The notes beneath the pieces are model-generated. The model did no database searches. It saw nothing but the letters and a program-made list of their open reading frames with translations, and was not told the DNA's origin. Below, in pieces: positions 16,917 to 26,220 of a stretch of DNA of 64,000 nt. This stretch comes from Bacillus_BE sp042263505 (GTDB lineage: Bacteria; Bacillota; Bacilli; Bacillales; Cytobacillaceae), in NCBI RefSeq assembly GCF_042263505.1, contig NZ_JBHKFI010000001.1, positions 124,001 to 188,000 of the forward strand, read 5' to 3'. The position numbers were made by a program, and so were the translations under genes. Numbering within the stretch: the stretch's first letter is position 1; every line of letters begins with the position of its first letter.

Positions 16917-17875
16917 TGATGAGTACATCTATATACCAACCAAATACAAATTTAAAAGGAAAAGATCTTCTAACACTTGCTGATATTTCATCAGAAACGA
17001 TTCAACAGCTATTATTATTAGCGGGAAAGCTTAAAAGAGATTTAGCAAATGGAGAAAGACCGTTATTGTTAAAAGGAAAAATTCTAGGCATGATTTTTGA
17101 TAAACCATCCACAAGAACGAGAGTTTCCTTTGAAGCTGGAATGGTTCAGCTGGGGGGGCATGCCATGTATTTAAATGGTCATGATTTGCAAATGGGCAGA
17201 GGAGAAACCATTGAAGATACAGCGAAGGTATTATCAGAATACGTGGATGGAATTATGATTCGAACTTTCTCACATCAGGATGTGGAGGAATTGGCAAAGC
17301 ATGCTTCGATTCCTATTATAAATGGATTAACAGATATGTACCATCCGTGCCAAGCCTTGGCTGATTTGCTGACTATGCAAGAGGTGAAGGGTGAGTTGAA
17401 GGGATTGAAGCTTGCCTATATGGGGGATGGCAATAATGTTGCCCACTCCTTGTTGATTGCTTGTGCCAAAATGGGAGTTGATATTGCTGTAGCAGCACCA
17501 GAGGGGTATCAACCACATATGGAAGTTGTTAACAAAGCAAAGCAATTTGCTTTAGAAAGTGGTTCAAACGTTACGATCACGACTGATCCACTTGAAGCTG
17601 TTAACCAAGCTGATGCAGTCTATGGCGATGTTTGGACCAGCATGGGTCAGGAAGCTGAAAATGAAATCCGCCTTCATGTATTTAAAAATTACCAAATTAA
17701 TGAGAAACTTGTGGAAAAAGCCAAGGCTGACTATATATTCTTACATTGCTTACCAGCTCATCGTGGGGAAGAAGTTACTGCTGATGTCATCGACGGAAAA
17801 CATTCTTATATTTATCAACAAGCAGGTAATCGACTTCATGCCCAAAAGGCTCTTTTAGTCGAAATTCTTAAATAA
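16916..17875 (+). CDS. argF: Ornithine carbamoyltransferase ArgF
   Basis: Joins carbamoyl phosphate to ornithine to give citrulline. The carbamoyl-phosphate loop STRTRVSFE, the FSHQDVEELA segment and the ornithine-binding HCLPAHRGEE motif are all present. The start ATG 16916 overlaps the carB stop, with ATG 16919 as alternative; AAGGAGG is near 16896. It gives 319 aa. It is last in the operon and followed by a terminator. argG and argH are not in the window. Confidence 0.96.
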   Translation: MMSTSIYQPNTNLKGKDLLTLADISSETIQQLLLLAGKLKRDLANGERPLLLKGKILGMIFDKPSTRTRVSFEAGMVQLGGHAMYLNGHDLQMGRGETIEDTAKVLSEYVDGIMIRTFSHQDVEELAKHASIPIINGLTDMYHPCQALADLLTMQEVKGELKGLKLAYMGDGNNVAHSLLIACAKMGVDIAVAAPEGYQPHMEVVNKAKQFALESGSNVTITTDPLEAVNQADAVYGDVWTSMGQEAENEIRLHVFKNYQINEKLVEKAKADYIFLHCLPAHRGEEVTADVIDGKHSYIYQQAGNRLHAQKALLVEILK

Positions 17876-17900
17876 AAAATCATTCACTTGATGATAATAC

Positions 17901-17949
17901 AAAGGAAAAATAAGTGGCAATTATTGCTTTTATTTTTCCTTTTTTTTTT
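17901..17949 (+). terminator. Terminator of the arg/car operon
   Basis: AGGAAAAATAA / TTATTTTTCCT stem-loop ending in ten T. Confidence 0.85.
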
Positions 17950-17991
17950 GGAGAAAATAAGGGCGAATCTAAGATCAAAGGAGGTTCACTG

Positions 17992-18171
17992 ATGGGTCAA
18001 AATCATCGATTCCGTTCAGGCCAAAAAGCACCAAATAACGGCATATATATAGAAACAGGGGAAACAGGAAGCAATATTCTGAATCCTAAGAAAATAAAAT
18101 TGAAGGCTGGAGATCATTTTCCTGAGTCTTCTAACCACAATCGTCAATGGACTTACTTAAGAAAACCATAA
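17992..18171 (+). CDS. yjzC: YjzC family small protein
   Basis: 59-aa soluble, basic protein with the conserved pattern RSGQKAPNNGIYIE and a C-terminal WTYLRKP. The role is unknown. Homologues sit at this place after argF in Bacillus. AAAGGAGG precedes the ATG; upstream in-frame codons lie in the arg terminator and are not used. Confidence 0.85.
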   Translation: MGQNHRFRSGQKAPNNGIYIETGETGSNILNPKKIKLKAGDHFPESSNHNRQWTYLRKP

Positions 18172-18270
18172 ATGGAAATACTGTGGAATTGAAGTTGTTC
18201 AGTATTGAGCGGTGGCTAAAGAAGTCACAAATCATTCACTGATAGTTTATTTTTTATTAAAAAATCGATT

Positions 18271-18300
18271 GCCATCCATCCTGTATGGATGGCTTTACTT
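18271..18300 (+). terminator. Terminator after yjzC
   Basis: GCCATCCAT-cctgt-ATGGATGGC perfect hairpin followed by TTTACTTTT. Confidence 0.7.
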
Positions 18301-18352
18301 TTGAAAAAAATGGATTATAATAAAAGATAAATAAAGGTCAAAATTGGTCAAA
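18294..18352 (+). promoter_or_regulatory. clpB promoter with CtsR operator
   Basis: -10 TATAAT at 18316-18321 with a weak -35 TTTACT (18294-18299). Downstream at 18336-18352 lies the direct heptad repeat GGTCAAA-att-GGTCAAA, a perfect CtsR heat-shock operator, placed where the repressor would block transcription. No CIRCE element is seen. Confidence 0.85.
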
Positions 18353-18367
18353 AAGTGAGGGGTATTT

Positions 18368-20965
18368 ATGGATTTAAATCGGATGACAGAAAGCCTGCAA
18401 AAGGCTCTGATGGAAGCACAATCCATCGCAATAAGGCATCAACATCAAGAGATTGATGACATCCATTTATTCATCGCATTGTCAGAGCAAGACAGTAGCC
18501 TACTTAACTCTATTCTCGAAAAACTTAAGATTACTTCCAATCATTTTCAAGACCAATTGTATACTTCTTTACAAAAGAAACCTCAAGTATCTGGAAGTGG
18601 AGTAGAGGAAGGAAAGCTTTATATTACGAATCAGCTGCAAACGATATTAGCAGAAGCTGAACAGGAAATGAAAAGATTTCAGGATGAATACTTATCGGTC
18701 GAACATGTATTACTGGCTGCTTGTGCCAATCGGCGAACGGAAATTGCCAAAATTTTATCAGCCAATAACATAACGTACGAGAGAATTCTACAGGCAGTTA
18801 AGGAAATAAGGGGGAATCAGAAAGTGACATCTCCAAATCCGGAAGGAACATATGATGCCTTAAAGAAATATGGTAGAGATTTAGTTGAAGAGGTCAAATC
18901 AGGGAAAATCGATCCTGTTATTGGACGGGATAGTGAAATCCGAAATGTAATTCGAATTTTATCGCGAAAAACGAAAAATAATCCGGTCTTAATTGGTGAG
19001 CCTGGTGTGGGGAAAACGGCGATTGTTGAAGGGCTAGCCCAAAGAATTGTTCGCAAAGATGTACCAGAGGGCTTAAAGGATAAAACGATTTTTGCCTTGG
19101 ATATGAGCTCATTAATTGCTGGAGCCAAGTTTAGGGGCGAATTTGAAGAGCGCTTAAAGGCTGTTTTAAATGAAGTGAAAAAAAGTGAAGGCAGAATCCT
19201 TTTATTTATAGATGAATTGCATACGATTGTAGGTGCAGGGAAAACCGAAGGAGCTATGGATGCCGGCAATATGCTAAAACCGATGCTTGCCCGCGGGGAG
19301 CTTCATTGTATTGGGGCAACGACATTAGACGAGCATCGAAAATATATTGAAAAGGATCCAGCCTTAGAAAGACGATTCCAACAGGTATTAATACAAGAAC
19401 CAGATGTGGAGGATACGATTTCCATTTTACGTGGTTTGAAAGAACGATTTGAAATTCATCATGGGGTTAAAATTCATGACAGAGCAATTGTTTCTGCAGC
19501 TACATTAGCGGATCGTTATATTACAGATCGCTTTTTACCTGACAAGGCGATTGATTTAGTCGATGAAGCCTGTGCCATGATTCGGACTGAAATTGATTCG
19601 ATGCCAACTGAATTAGATGAAATCACGAGAAAAGTCATGCAACTGGAAATTGAAGAAGCCGCATTACAAAAGGAAAAGGACGAGGTCAGTAAAAATCGAC
19701 TTAATGTCTTACAAAAGGAATTGGCTGAGCTCCGGGAAAAAGCGAATATCATGAAAGCAAAATGGCTGGCTGAAAAGGATTCCATTGGTCAAATCCAAGA
19801 AAAAAGAGAGCAACTCGAAAAACTTCGTCGAGAATTAGAGGATGCTGAAAATAGATATGATCTAAATAAGGCGGCTGAGCTTCGACATGGTCGGATTCCT
19901 AGCCTAGAGCGAGAAATTAATCAGCTAGAAGAAGCTGTTAATCAAAAGAGCGGAGAAAGATTACTCAGAGAAGAAGTAACAGAAGAGGAAATCGCAAATA
20001 TTGTATCTCGGTGGACGGGCATCCCATTATCTAAGTTGGTTGAAGGAGAAAGAGAAAAACTTCTTAGGCTCGAAAATATTCTCAAACAGAGAGTCGTTGG
20101 ACAAGATGAAGCGGTTCAATTAGTAACCGATGCAGTATTAAGAGCTAGAGCAGGAATAAAGGATCCAAATCGTCCAATCGGTTCATTTATCTTTTTAGGT
20201 CCAACAGGGGTCGGAAAAACAGAATTAGCCAAGACTTTAGCACAATCCTTATTTGATAGTGAAGACCAAATGATTCGGATTGATATGTCCGAATACATGG
20301 AGAAATTTGCAGTTTCAAGGCTAATTGGTGCCCCTCCTGGATATGTTGGCTATGAAGAGGGTGGACAATTAACTGAAGCAGTTAGAAGAAAGCCTTATTC
20401 TGTCATCTTACTCGATGAAATTGAAAAAGCTCATCCTGAGGTTTTTAATATTTTATTGCAAATGCTTGATGATGGGCGTATTACCGATTCTCAAGGAAGG
20501 ACGGTTGATTTTAAGAATACAGTCATTATCATGACGTCTAATATTGGTTCTCAGTTCTTATTAGAACCTGGAAATGATTCTAATATTTCTGATGAGGCGA
20601 GAGAAAATGTCCTCGCACAATTAAGGGGACATTTTAGACCAGAGTTTTTGAACAGGGTGGATGAAATCATTTTGTTTAAACCACTGTCCTTAGTAGAAAT
20701 AAAGTCGATTGTGACAAAATTGATTTCAGAATTACAACAAAGATTAAAGGAACAACAAATAAGTTTAAGTATATTAGACGAGGCCAGGGAATATATTGCA
20801 GAAAACGGGTTCGATCCTGTTTTTGGGGCAAGACCGCTAAAACGCTATATTCAACGGAATGTGGAAACCTTGCTTGCACGTGAGATTATCGCAGGAAGAA
20901 TTAAAGAAAATAGTCAGGTGGAGATTGGGCTCAAAGAAGGAGAAATAACCTTAAAAATCGAATAA
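18368..20965 (+). CDS. clpB: ATP-dependent disaggregase ClpB
   Basis: Hexameric AAA+ chaperone that pulls proteins out of aggregates with DnaK. Order: Clp N domain (about 1-145), first AAA+ with Walker A GEPGVGKT, a long charged coiled-coil middle domain (about 400-525) that marks ClpB rather than ClpC, and second AAA+ with GPTGVGKT. No ClpP-binding tripeptide loop is evident. The length of 865 aa is normal. B. subtilis has no clpB; here it stands between yjzC and yjzD with its own CtsR-controlled promoter. Confidence 0.96.
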   Translation: MDLNRMTESLQKALMEAQSIAIRHQHQEIDDIHLFIALSEQDSSLLNSILEKLKITSNHFQDQLYTSLQKKPQVSGSGVEEGKLYITNQLQTILAEAEQEMKRFQDEYLSVEHVLLAACANRRTEIAKILSANNITYERILQAVKEIRGNQKVTSPNPEGTYDALKKYGRDLVEEVKSGKIDPVIGRDSEIRNVIRILSRKTKNNPVLIGEPGVGKTAIVEGLAQRIVRKDVPEGLKDKTIFALDMSSLIAGAKFRGEFEERLKAVLNEVKKSEGRILLFIDELHTIVGAGKTEGAMDAGNMLKPMLARGELHCIGATTLDEHRKYIEKDPALERRFQQVLIQEPDVEDTISILRGLKERFEIHHGVKIHDRAIVSAATLADRYITDRFLPDKAIDLVDEACAMIRTEIDSMPTELDEITRKVMQLEIEEAALQKEKDEVSKNRLNVLQKELAELREKANIMKAKWLAEKDSIGQIQEKREQLEKLRRELEDAENRYDLNKAAELRHGRIPSLEREINQLEEAVNQKSGERLLREEVTEEEIANIVSRWTGIPLSKLVEGEREKLLRLENILKQRVVGQDEAVQLVTDAVLRARAGIKDPNRPIGSFIFLGPTGVGKTELAKTLAQSLFDSEDQMIRIDMSEYMEKFAVSRLIGAPPGYVGYEEGGQLTEAVRRKPYSVILLDEIEKAHPEVFNILLQMLDDGRITDSQGRTVDFKNTVIIMTSNIGSQFLLEPGNDSNISDEARENVLAQLRGHFRPEFLNRVDEIILFKPLSLVEIKSIVTKLISELQQRLKEQQISLSILDEAREYIAENGFDPVFGARPLKRYIQRNVETLLAREIIAGRIKENSQVEIGLKEGEITLKIE

Positions 20966-21005
20966 TACCGTAAAATGAAGTTCAAAAGAACTCCATGAGA
21001 AAGCA

Positions 21006-21084
21006 AAAAGGCTGACTACGGTAACAAGATTTTTTGAAAATAGCATTGCAATCAAAAACCGCTTGTTATCCGTAATCAGCCTTC
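21006..21084. terminator. Long hairpin between convergent clpB and yjzD
   Basis: AAGGCTGA.TACGG.AACAAG pairs with CTTGTT.TCCGTA.TCAGCCTT across a roughly 35-base loop. It can stop transcription from both sides. Confidence 0.7.
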
Positions 21085-21132
21085 AATTAATTATGAATGA
21101 TATCATGATGAAATGAGACTTATAAAGATGAA

Positions 21133-21324
21133 TTAATGTGCTTCGCCTTCGCGGTTTGGTTCATTTGGAATAAGAGAACCAATGATAAAAATAAATACTG
21201 TCATAACCACTGCAAAAATCGTAGCAGTCACAGCGTCATATGTAGCTCCGTTCATTGAGTTTATCACGTAGTTCATCATATGCATAAGTAGCATTGACCA
21301 GAAAAAAGTCCAAAAATAACGCAC
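21133..21324 (-). CDS. yjzD: YjzD family small membrane protein
   Basis: 63 aa with two transmembrane helices; matches the YjzD pattern (RYFWTFFWSMLLMHM at the start). GTG 21324 is preferred because AGAGGTGA lies 5 bases upstream; GTG 21333 overlaps that site. Function unknown. The gene runs against its neighbours, as in B. subtilis. Confidence 0.8.
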   Translation of the reverse strand: MRYFWTFFWSMLLMHMMNYVINSMNGATYDAVTATIFAVVMTVFIFIIGSLIPNEPNREGEAH

Positions 21325-21531
21325 CGTTCTCACCTCTTAATAGTAAATTCTTTAATCATCTTATCATAATGCGTGAAAATTAGAAAGAGGATGCATTAAA
21401 TTATTAACGCCACTCTTTTAGAAATTAAACTTCGAATGACGCTGAATTTAGTTGGAAATAGGCAGATTCCCTTTCATTTTATTATTCCCTTCATACATTA
21501 TTAGGAACAAATTTTTAAAGGGGTTTTTAAT

Positions 21532-22269
21532 ATGGAGAACCGAAACTTTAAACTGGATACCGAATGGAATATGATTCATTATCCCGAGCAGCCCAACGGT
21601 TTCGGTATCTTAATTATTGGGGATGAAAGGCATTTTGTTGATGAAAAAGGCAGCTTTTGGACGCAAAATGAAGGGAAGCTAATGCTAATTAACCAGTTGA
21701 AGAATGCTGGTTACACAATCTTTTATTCGAATTTATACGGAAAGAATTGGGGGAGCAAAAAAGCAGTGCAGTTGGCAGAAAGTCTCTATGAATATATTAT
21801 CAGAACGGAAATCATCAATGATAAAATTCATTTAATTGCAGAAGGAATGGGGGCTCTTGTTGCCCTAGGATTATTGGAAGAGAAGCAAAATAAAATTCGA
21901 TCCATTGTCTTGTTAAATCCGGTTTTATCCCTCAAACACCATTTAGAACAAGAAAAAAGCCATAAATTTTTTTATAAAAAGCTAATTTCAGAAATTTCAC
22001 GTTCATTTGAAGTCGAAAGTGCCCTGATTATCGAGAAAATTGATAAAACAAAAGAAATATCGATTCATAATATAAGGGTACCCATGAGAATTATTCATGT
22101 CCTATCGGGAAATCGAGCATTTAATCAATCCAAGCTTTTAAATCAATTATCCGTTCAATGGAAGGATGAACATGCACCGATTTCTGTCACTTATATGCTT
22201 CCAGAAAAAAAGCAGCAGTTAGGTAGACAAATTATCAAGTTTATCAAAGATAATGAAAAAGTGCTGTAA
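21532..22269 (+). CDS. yjaU: YjaU-like protein with alpha/beta-hydrolase features
   Basis: 245 aa. The central stretch IHLIAEGMGALVALGLL looks like a nucleophile elbow of an alpha/beta hydrolase, but the usual Ser is replaced by Glu (G-E-G in place of GxSxG), so it may not be catalytic. SIVLLNPVLS after it fits the next strand. The substrate is unknown. It precedes yjaV, med and comZ in the same order as B. subtilis. Confidence 0.75.
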   Translation: MENRNFKLDTEWNMIHYPEQPNGFGILIIGDERHFVDEKGSFWTQNEGKLMLINQLKNAGYTIFYSNLYGKNWGSKKAVQLAESLYEYIIRTEIINDKIHLIAEGMGALVALGLLEEKQNKIRSIVLLNPVLSLKHHLEQEKSHKFFYKKLISEISRSFEVESALIIEKIDKTKEISIHNIRVPMRIIHVLSGNRAFNQSKLLNQLSVQWKDEHAPISVTYMLPEKKQQLGRQIIKFIKDNEKVL

Positions 22270-22360
22270 AATGTTGGTGTTAAAAAACTCAAGATGGAAA
22301 TAAATCATTTATCCATGCATAGGATACAACAAGTATGCTATGCATGGGGGATGGTTTTTC

Positions 22361-23188
22361 ATGGACAAGGCTATTGTGCTTGGTGCATTTGAATTTCTCG
22401 GATTTCATTGCTGCTCTTTCTTACTTGAAAGTGGATTGGAAGTGAATGGAGTCCATTTACAAGAAAGTGATAACAGAAGTGCTGAGATAATGCGTTTGGA
22501 TATTGGTAGAAATTCGAACTTTATAGAGATTGAAGAATCCAAATGGTGTATAAAAAAATTAACCGAGCCGTCCATCATCTTAATAGATTATTATGACTTA
22601 TATATTAGAAAGAAAGAGACACGTTTCCAAGAAATCATTGGTTCAATCTTTGAAAAGGACAGCGAGATCATTAGGAAAACAGATTCACGAATTGTTTTGC
22701 TTCTTCCGCTTCAATTGTTAATAGAGGAACAGAAGAACGAAGGCCGGCAACCTATGCATAGGTTCCTTGAAAAAAAGAAGATTGAAGATATATTAATCCA
22801 AAAGTTTTATTTGCCTACCATATATGGACCATTTCAATCACAAGAAATGTTATTTCAGCAATCTATCATGGGTATGTTAAATAATGAAAATAATTTTACG
22901 ATAAATGATCGTGAGTGGATAGGGGATGCGATTTTTGTGAAGGATGTCGTTAAGGATATCTTGATGCTTTCAGAAGAGCAACCTCATTCATTTTCTTATT
23001 TAATGAAAAGTAACATTGAACAACATTGGGAAAAATGTGCGAGCCACCTAAGAATTAATCTTGAGAAAAAAAAGGAAAGGGAGGGATCAAACATTCATCA
23101 ACCGATAGACATTCGAATGGTTTATTCAGAAGGTGATATTCTTAACGGATTGCAAGAACAAAAGAAAGTATTCGAGCGGCTATTATAA
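22361..23188 (+). CDS. yjaV: YjaV-like protein, possible nucleotide-binding fold
   Basis: 275 aa starting MDKAIVLGAFEFLGFH, similar to the first strand and glycine turn of a Rossmann fold of epimerase type. TIYGPFQSQE and DAIFVKDVVKDI further on also occur in NAD-dependent epimerase relatives. The catalytic YxxxK is not evident. ATG 22361 after GGGGGATGG is chosen over the upstream ATG. Position suggests yjaV; the role is unknown. Confidence 0.7.
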   Translation: MDKAIVLGAFEFLGFHCCSFLLESGLEVNGVHLQESDNRSAEIMRLDIGRNSNFIEIEESKWCIKKLTEPSIILIDYYDLYIRKKETRFQEIIGSIFEKDSEIIRKTDSRIVLLLPLQLLIEEQKNEGRQPMHRFLEKKKIEDILIQKFYLPTIYGPFQSQEMLFQQSIMGMLNNENNFTINDREWIGDAIFVKDVVKDILMLSEEQPHSFSYLMKSNIEQHWEKCASHLRINLEKKKEREGSNIHQPIDIRMVYSEGDILNGLQEQKKVFERLL

Positions 23189-23335
23189 ATGAAAATAATA
23201 AATATAGCTTTTCAATTTTTTCTGTTAAAGGTAGAATGTAAAGGAAATAAGGAGTTTTTTCTAGTTCAAGTGTCAGGTCGTGAGTGGATAGATTGATTCC
23301 TTTTAGTTTCAGTGTAGGAAAGGGAGTTGCATAGA

Positions 23336-24289
23336 ATGTTGAAACGTCTCGGGATGATTCTTCTATGCCTTTTTATAATCGCAGCGTGTGAACAGCCAAT
23401 GTCGAAGGGGAAACTAAAAAAAGTTGGATTATTAATTCCAGAAACCATTAATGATCAAGTATGGGGTACAAAGGGCTATAAAGGAATATTAAAAATTCAG
23501 TCTCGTTTCAACGTTGATGTCTTTTATAAAGAGGACATGAATTCAAAAATGAAGGTAGAACGTGCTGTAAAGGAATTTGAGCAAAAGGGAGTTAATTTAG
23601 TTTTTGGTCATGGAAGTGAATATGCAGAATATTTTAACGAAATAGCAGATGAATATCCGGATATTCATTTCGTCAGCTTTAATGGAGATGCTGAAAAGCC
23701 TAATACAACGAGCCTAAATTTTAAAGCTTATGCGATGGGCTTTTTTGGTGGGATGGTTGCTGGACATATGACGAAATCGAATAATCTCGGTGTCATAGGT
23801 GCCTATGAGTGGCAACCAGAAATCGAAGGTTTTTATGAGGGAGCCCAATTTGAAAATGCAAATGCTAATGTGAATATTCAATATGTCGATCATTGGGATG
23901 ACGATTCCCGCGCATTAATCATTTTAAATAACATGGTAAAGAGGAAGATTGATGTTGTCTATCCCGCTGGCGACGGATATAATGTACCAGTTATCGAAAA
24001 ATTAAAGGAAGACGGATTATATGCCATTGGGTTTATTTCTGATCAATCTGATTTAGGTGAAAATACTGTTTTGACGAGCACAGTACAAAATGTGGATTCC
24101 CTTTATGAGTTGATAGCGGATCAATTTAATAATGGAAAATTGAAATCTGGTAATGTTTCGTTTGATTTTCAGGATAATGTGATATCCCTTGGAAAATATA
24201 GTCCATTAATTGATAAGGAATTTATTAGTACTTTAAATGAGTACATAGATCGATATAAGAAAACTGGAAAACTTCCAAATGAACAATAA
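23336..24289 (+). CDS. med: Med, BMP-family lipoprotein, positive regulator of competence
   Basis: 317-aa lipoprotein: a short hydrophobic leader ends in the lipobox IAAC. The mature part belongs to the basic membrane protein (BMP/PnrA) family of substrate-binding proteins. In B. subtilis Med is needed for normal comK expression. ATG 23336 lies 9 bases after AAGGGAG; the TTG at 23327 is too close. comZ follows 18 bases later, as in B. subtilis, where the two genes are co-transcribed. Confidence 0.9.
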   Translation: MLKRLGMILLCLFIIAACEQPMSKGKLKKVGLLIPETINDQVWGTKGYKGILKIQSRFNVDVFYKEDMNSKMKVERAVKEFEQKGVNLVFGHGSEYAEYFNEIADEYPDIHFVSFNGDAEKPNTTSLNFKAYAMGFFGGMVAGHMTKSNNLGVIGAYEWQPEIEGFYEGAQFENANANVNIQYVDHWDDDSRALIILNNMVKRKIDVVYPAGDGYNVPVIEKLKEDGLYAIGFISDQSDLGENTVLTSTVQNVDSLYELIADQFNNGKLKSGNVSFDFQDNVISLGKYSPLIDKEFISTLNEYIDRYKKTGKLPNEQ

Positions 24290-24307
24290 TGAAGGAGGAT
24301 ATACCAA

Positions 24308-24499
24308 TTGAATACTCAAGATAAAACGATGGAATTTATGCAAATTGCCATGAAATATTTACCGGAAGCAAAACAGCAATTAGACGAAGCAGGCATTGAG
24401 CTTTCTATGGAATTAATTCAACCATTTCTTTCATTATTTACAAAAATTATGACGGAAGCTTATGAGTTAGGATTGAATGATGGTAATAATCAGGAATAA
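24308..24499 (+). CDS. comZ: ComZ, late-competence regulator
   Basis: 63-aa acidic, helical protein. In B. subtilis ComZ lowers comG expression. TTG start 9 bases after AAGGAGG. Assigned from sequence pattern (MQIAMKYLPEAKQQLDEAGI) and position behind med. Confidence 0.85.
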   Translation: MNTQDKTMEFMQIAMKYLPEAKQQLDEAGIELSMELIQPFLSLFTKIMTEAYELGLNDGNNQE

Positions 24500-24556
24500 T
24501 GATTGGAATTAGTCTTTAACATTCGTTAAAGATGGTGAGAATCCTACATAGTTTAT

Positions 24557-24605
24557 AAAAAGGAGGTCAGACTTTGTATTGAACAAGGTTTGACTTCCTT
24601 TTTCT
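24557..24605 (+). terminator. med-comZ terminator
   Basis: AAAAAGGAGGTCA / TGACTTCCTTTTT stem-loop; the leftward gene downstream ends just beyond it. Confidence 0.75.
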
Positions 24606-24626
24606 GTAAGCATTATCACCAAATTT

Positions 24627-25010
24627 CTATTTTTTTTGTAAAAATTGACTGAAAATTGATTTTACATCTCGATATAAAGGTTTTAATTGGTTCGTTGCTG
24701 TAATAAACGTATCGATTTTTTCCATTAAATCGACATAATCGAGATTGTTGATTATTTCTTCAATTTGGGCGAGCTTCCCTTGATTTTGAAAAGACAGAGA
24801 TGATCCTCCATTTTCTTTTTGGAAAAGATTAAATGGCTGATTTGATTGTTTCGACTGTATAAACCAATCTCCTCTTTCATCAACTGAATTCTCCCGCTTG
24901 CTCCTTCTTCCTCCAAACATAAATTGAGTGAAGGGATCCATAGGAGCTTCAACTTGGGATTGAATCGGTGCTTCCTCTGTTTCAGTAAATTTCATTTCTT
25001 CTTTTTCCAT
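24627..25010 (-). CDS. Hypothetical acidic/basic protein, spore-coat-like composition
   Basis: 127 aa, no transmembrane segment. A disordered N-terminal half contains FMFGGRRSKRE, and a helical C-terminal third is rich in Asp, Leu and Lys (residues about 80-125). AGAGAGGT lies 6 bases before the ATG. The reading frame is intact and runs opposite to fabH. The composition resembles small Bacillus spore-associated proteins, but the family was not recognised. Confidence 0.65.
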   Translation of the reverse strand: MEKEEMKFTETEEAPIQSQVEAPMDPFTQFMFGGRRSKRENSVDERGDWFIQSKQSNQPFNLFQKENGGSSLSFQNQGKLAQIEEIINNLDYVDLMEKIDTFITATNQLKPLYRDVKSIFSQFLQKK

Positions 25011-25095
25011 TTTAATACCTCTCTTCGGATTAACTGCTAGTAATTAATCTATGTTAAAGAAATACTATTTGTATGGATATTCGTTTAAGAAATAG

Positions 25096-25143
25096 TTGCG
25101 AATTTTACTTAATGTTGATAAAATCTTAGTACCAAGTCTTAAT
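25096..25143 (+). promoter_or_regulatory. fabH-fabF promoter with FapR operator
   Basis: -35 TTGCGA (25096-25101), 17-bp spacer and -10 TAAAAT (25119-25124). TTAGTACCAAGTCTTAAT at 25126-25143 fits the FapR operator and covers the start region, so malonyl-CoA should relieve repression. Confidence 0.85.
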
Positions 25144-25209
25144 AATTGATTATAAATCCATGTACTAAAGAATAGGTTCAATGGATAATGAAAAGGAGTT
25201 GACCTTTTG

Positions 25210-26142
25210 ATGGGTGCTGGTATCGTTGGAATTGGGAAATATGTGCCTGAAAGGGTAGTAACCAATGCCGATTTAGAAAAAGTGATGGATACATCTGATG
25301 AATGGATTAGAACAAGAACAGGAATAGAAGAAAGACGGATTGCTGATGATGATACAAATACATCTGATTTAGCTTATCGTGCCGCTTTAGAGGCCATCAA
25401 AAATGCAAATATTTCACCAGAGGAAATTGATCTGATTTTGGTGGCAACCGTTACGCCGGATCGTCCTTTTCCTTCTGTATCCTGCATGCTTCAAGAGCGA
25501 TTAGGTGCAACAAAAGCAGCGGCAATGGATATTAGCGCAGCATGTGCAGGGTTTATGTATGGGCTTGTTACAGCAAAGCAGTTTATTGAAGGTGGAGCTT
25601 ATAAATATATACTGGTAGTTGGTGTTGAAAAGCTCTCAAAGGTTACCAATTGGGAAGATCGTAATACGGCTGTTCTTTTCGGAGACGGTGCTGGTGCAGC
25701 TATTGTTGGACCTGTTTCAGAGGGGAGAGGAATTTTATCCTTTGATCTAGGAGCGGATGGTACAGGAGGGAAGCACCTCTATCAAGACGAATATATCATT
25801 ATGAATGGACGAGAAGTATTTAAATTTGCCGTTCGTCAAATGGGGGAGAGCAGTTTAAGGGCTCTAGAAAAATCAGGACTGACAAAAGAAGATATTGATT
25901 TCCTTTTTCCACATCAAGCCAATATTCGAATTATGGAATCTGCCAGACAAAGGTTAGATGTACCTGAAGAAAAGATGTCCAAAACTGTTAATAAGTATGG
26001 AAATACTTCAGCAGCTTCCATTCCAATTTCGATTGTAGATGAATTAGAGGCCGGAAAAATCAAAGATGATGATATAATCGTAATGGTTGGCTTTGGAGGC
26101 GGCTTAACTTGGGGCGCCATTGTTATGCGCTGGGGAAGATAG
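25210..26142 (+). CDS. fabH: 3-oxoacyl-[ACP] synthase III FabH
   Basis: Condenses acetyl- or branched acyl-CoA with malonyl-ACP to start fatty-acid synthesis. The catalytic triad is visible: Cys in ISAACAGF, His in FPHQAN and Asn in NKYGNTSAAS. TSDEWIRTRTGI near the start is also typical. ATG 25210 (or TTG 25207) follows AAAAGGAG. It sits 78 bases before fabF and probably forms one transcript with it. Confidence 0.96.
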   Translation: MGAGIVGIGKYVPERVVTNADLEKVMDTSDEWIRTRTGIEERRIADDDTNTSDLAYRAALEAIKNANISPEEIDLILVATVTPDRPFPSVSCMLQERLGATKAAAMDISAACAGFMYGLVTAKQFIEGGAYKYILVVGVEKLSKVTNWEDRNTAVLFGDGAGAAIVGPVSEGRGILSFDLGADGTGGKHLYQDEYIIMNGREVFKFAVRQMGESSLRALEKSGLTKEDIDFLFPHQANIRIMESARQRLDVPEEKMSKTVNKYGNTSAASIPISIVDELEAGKIKDDDIIVMVGFGGGLTWGAIVMRWGR

Positions 26143-26220
26143 TCGAAAATAATTTGCTTCCAAAGTATAATAAGAAATAGATTTTTATGATTAGTGGTAA
26201 AAAACGAGGAGGATAACAAA

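Noticed and set aside
18817..19269. 150-aa leftward frame inside clpB
   Set aside because: It is a shadow of the intact clpB frame, without ribosome-binding site or recognisable product.
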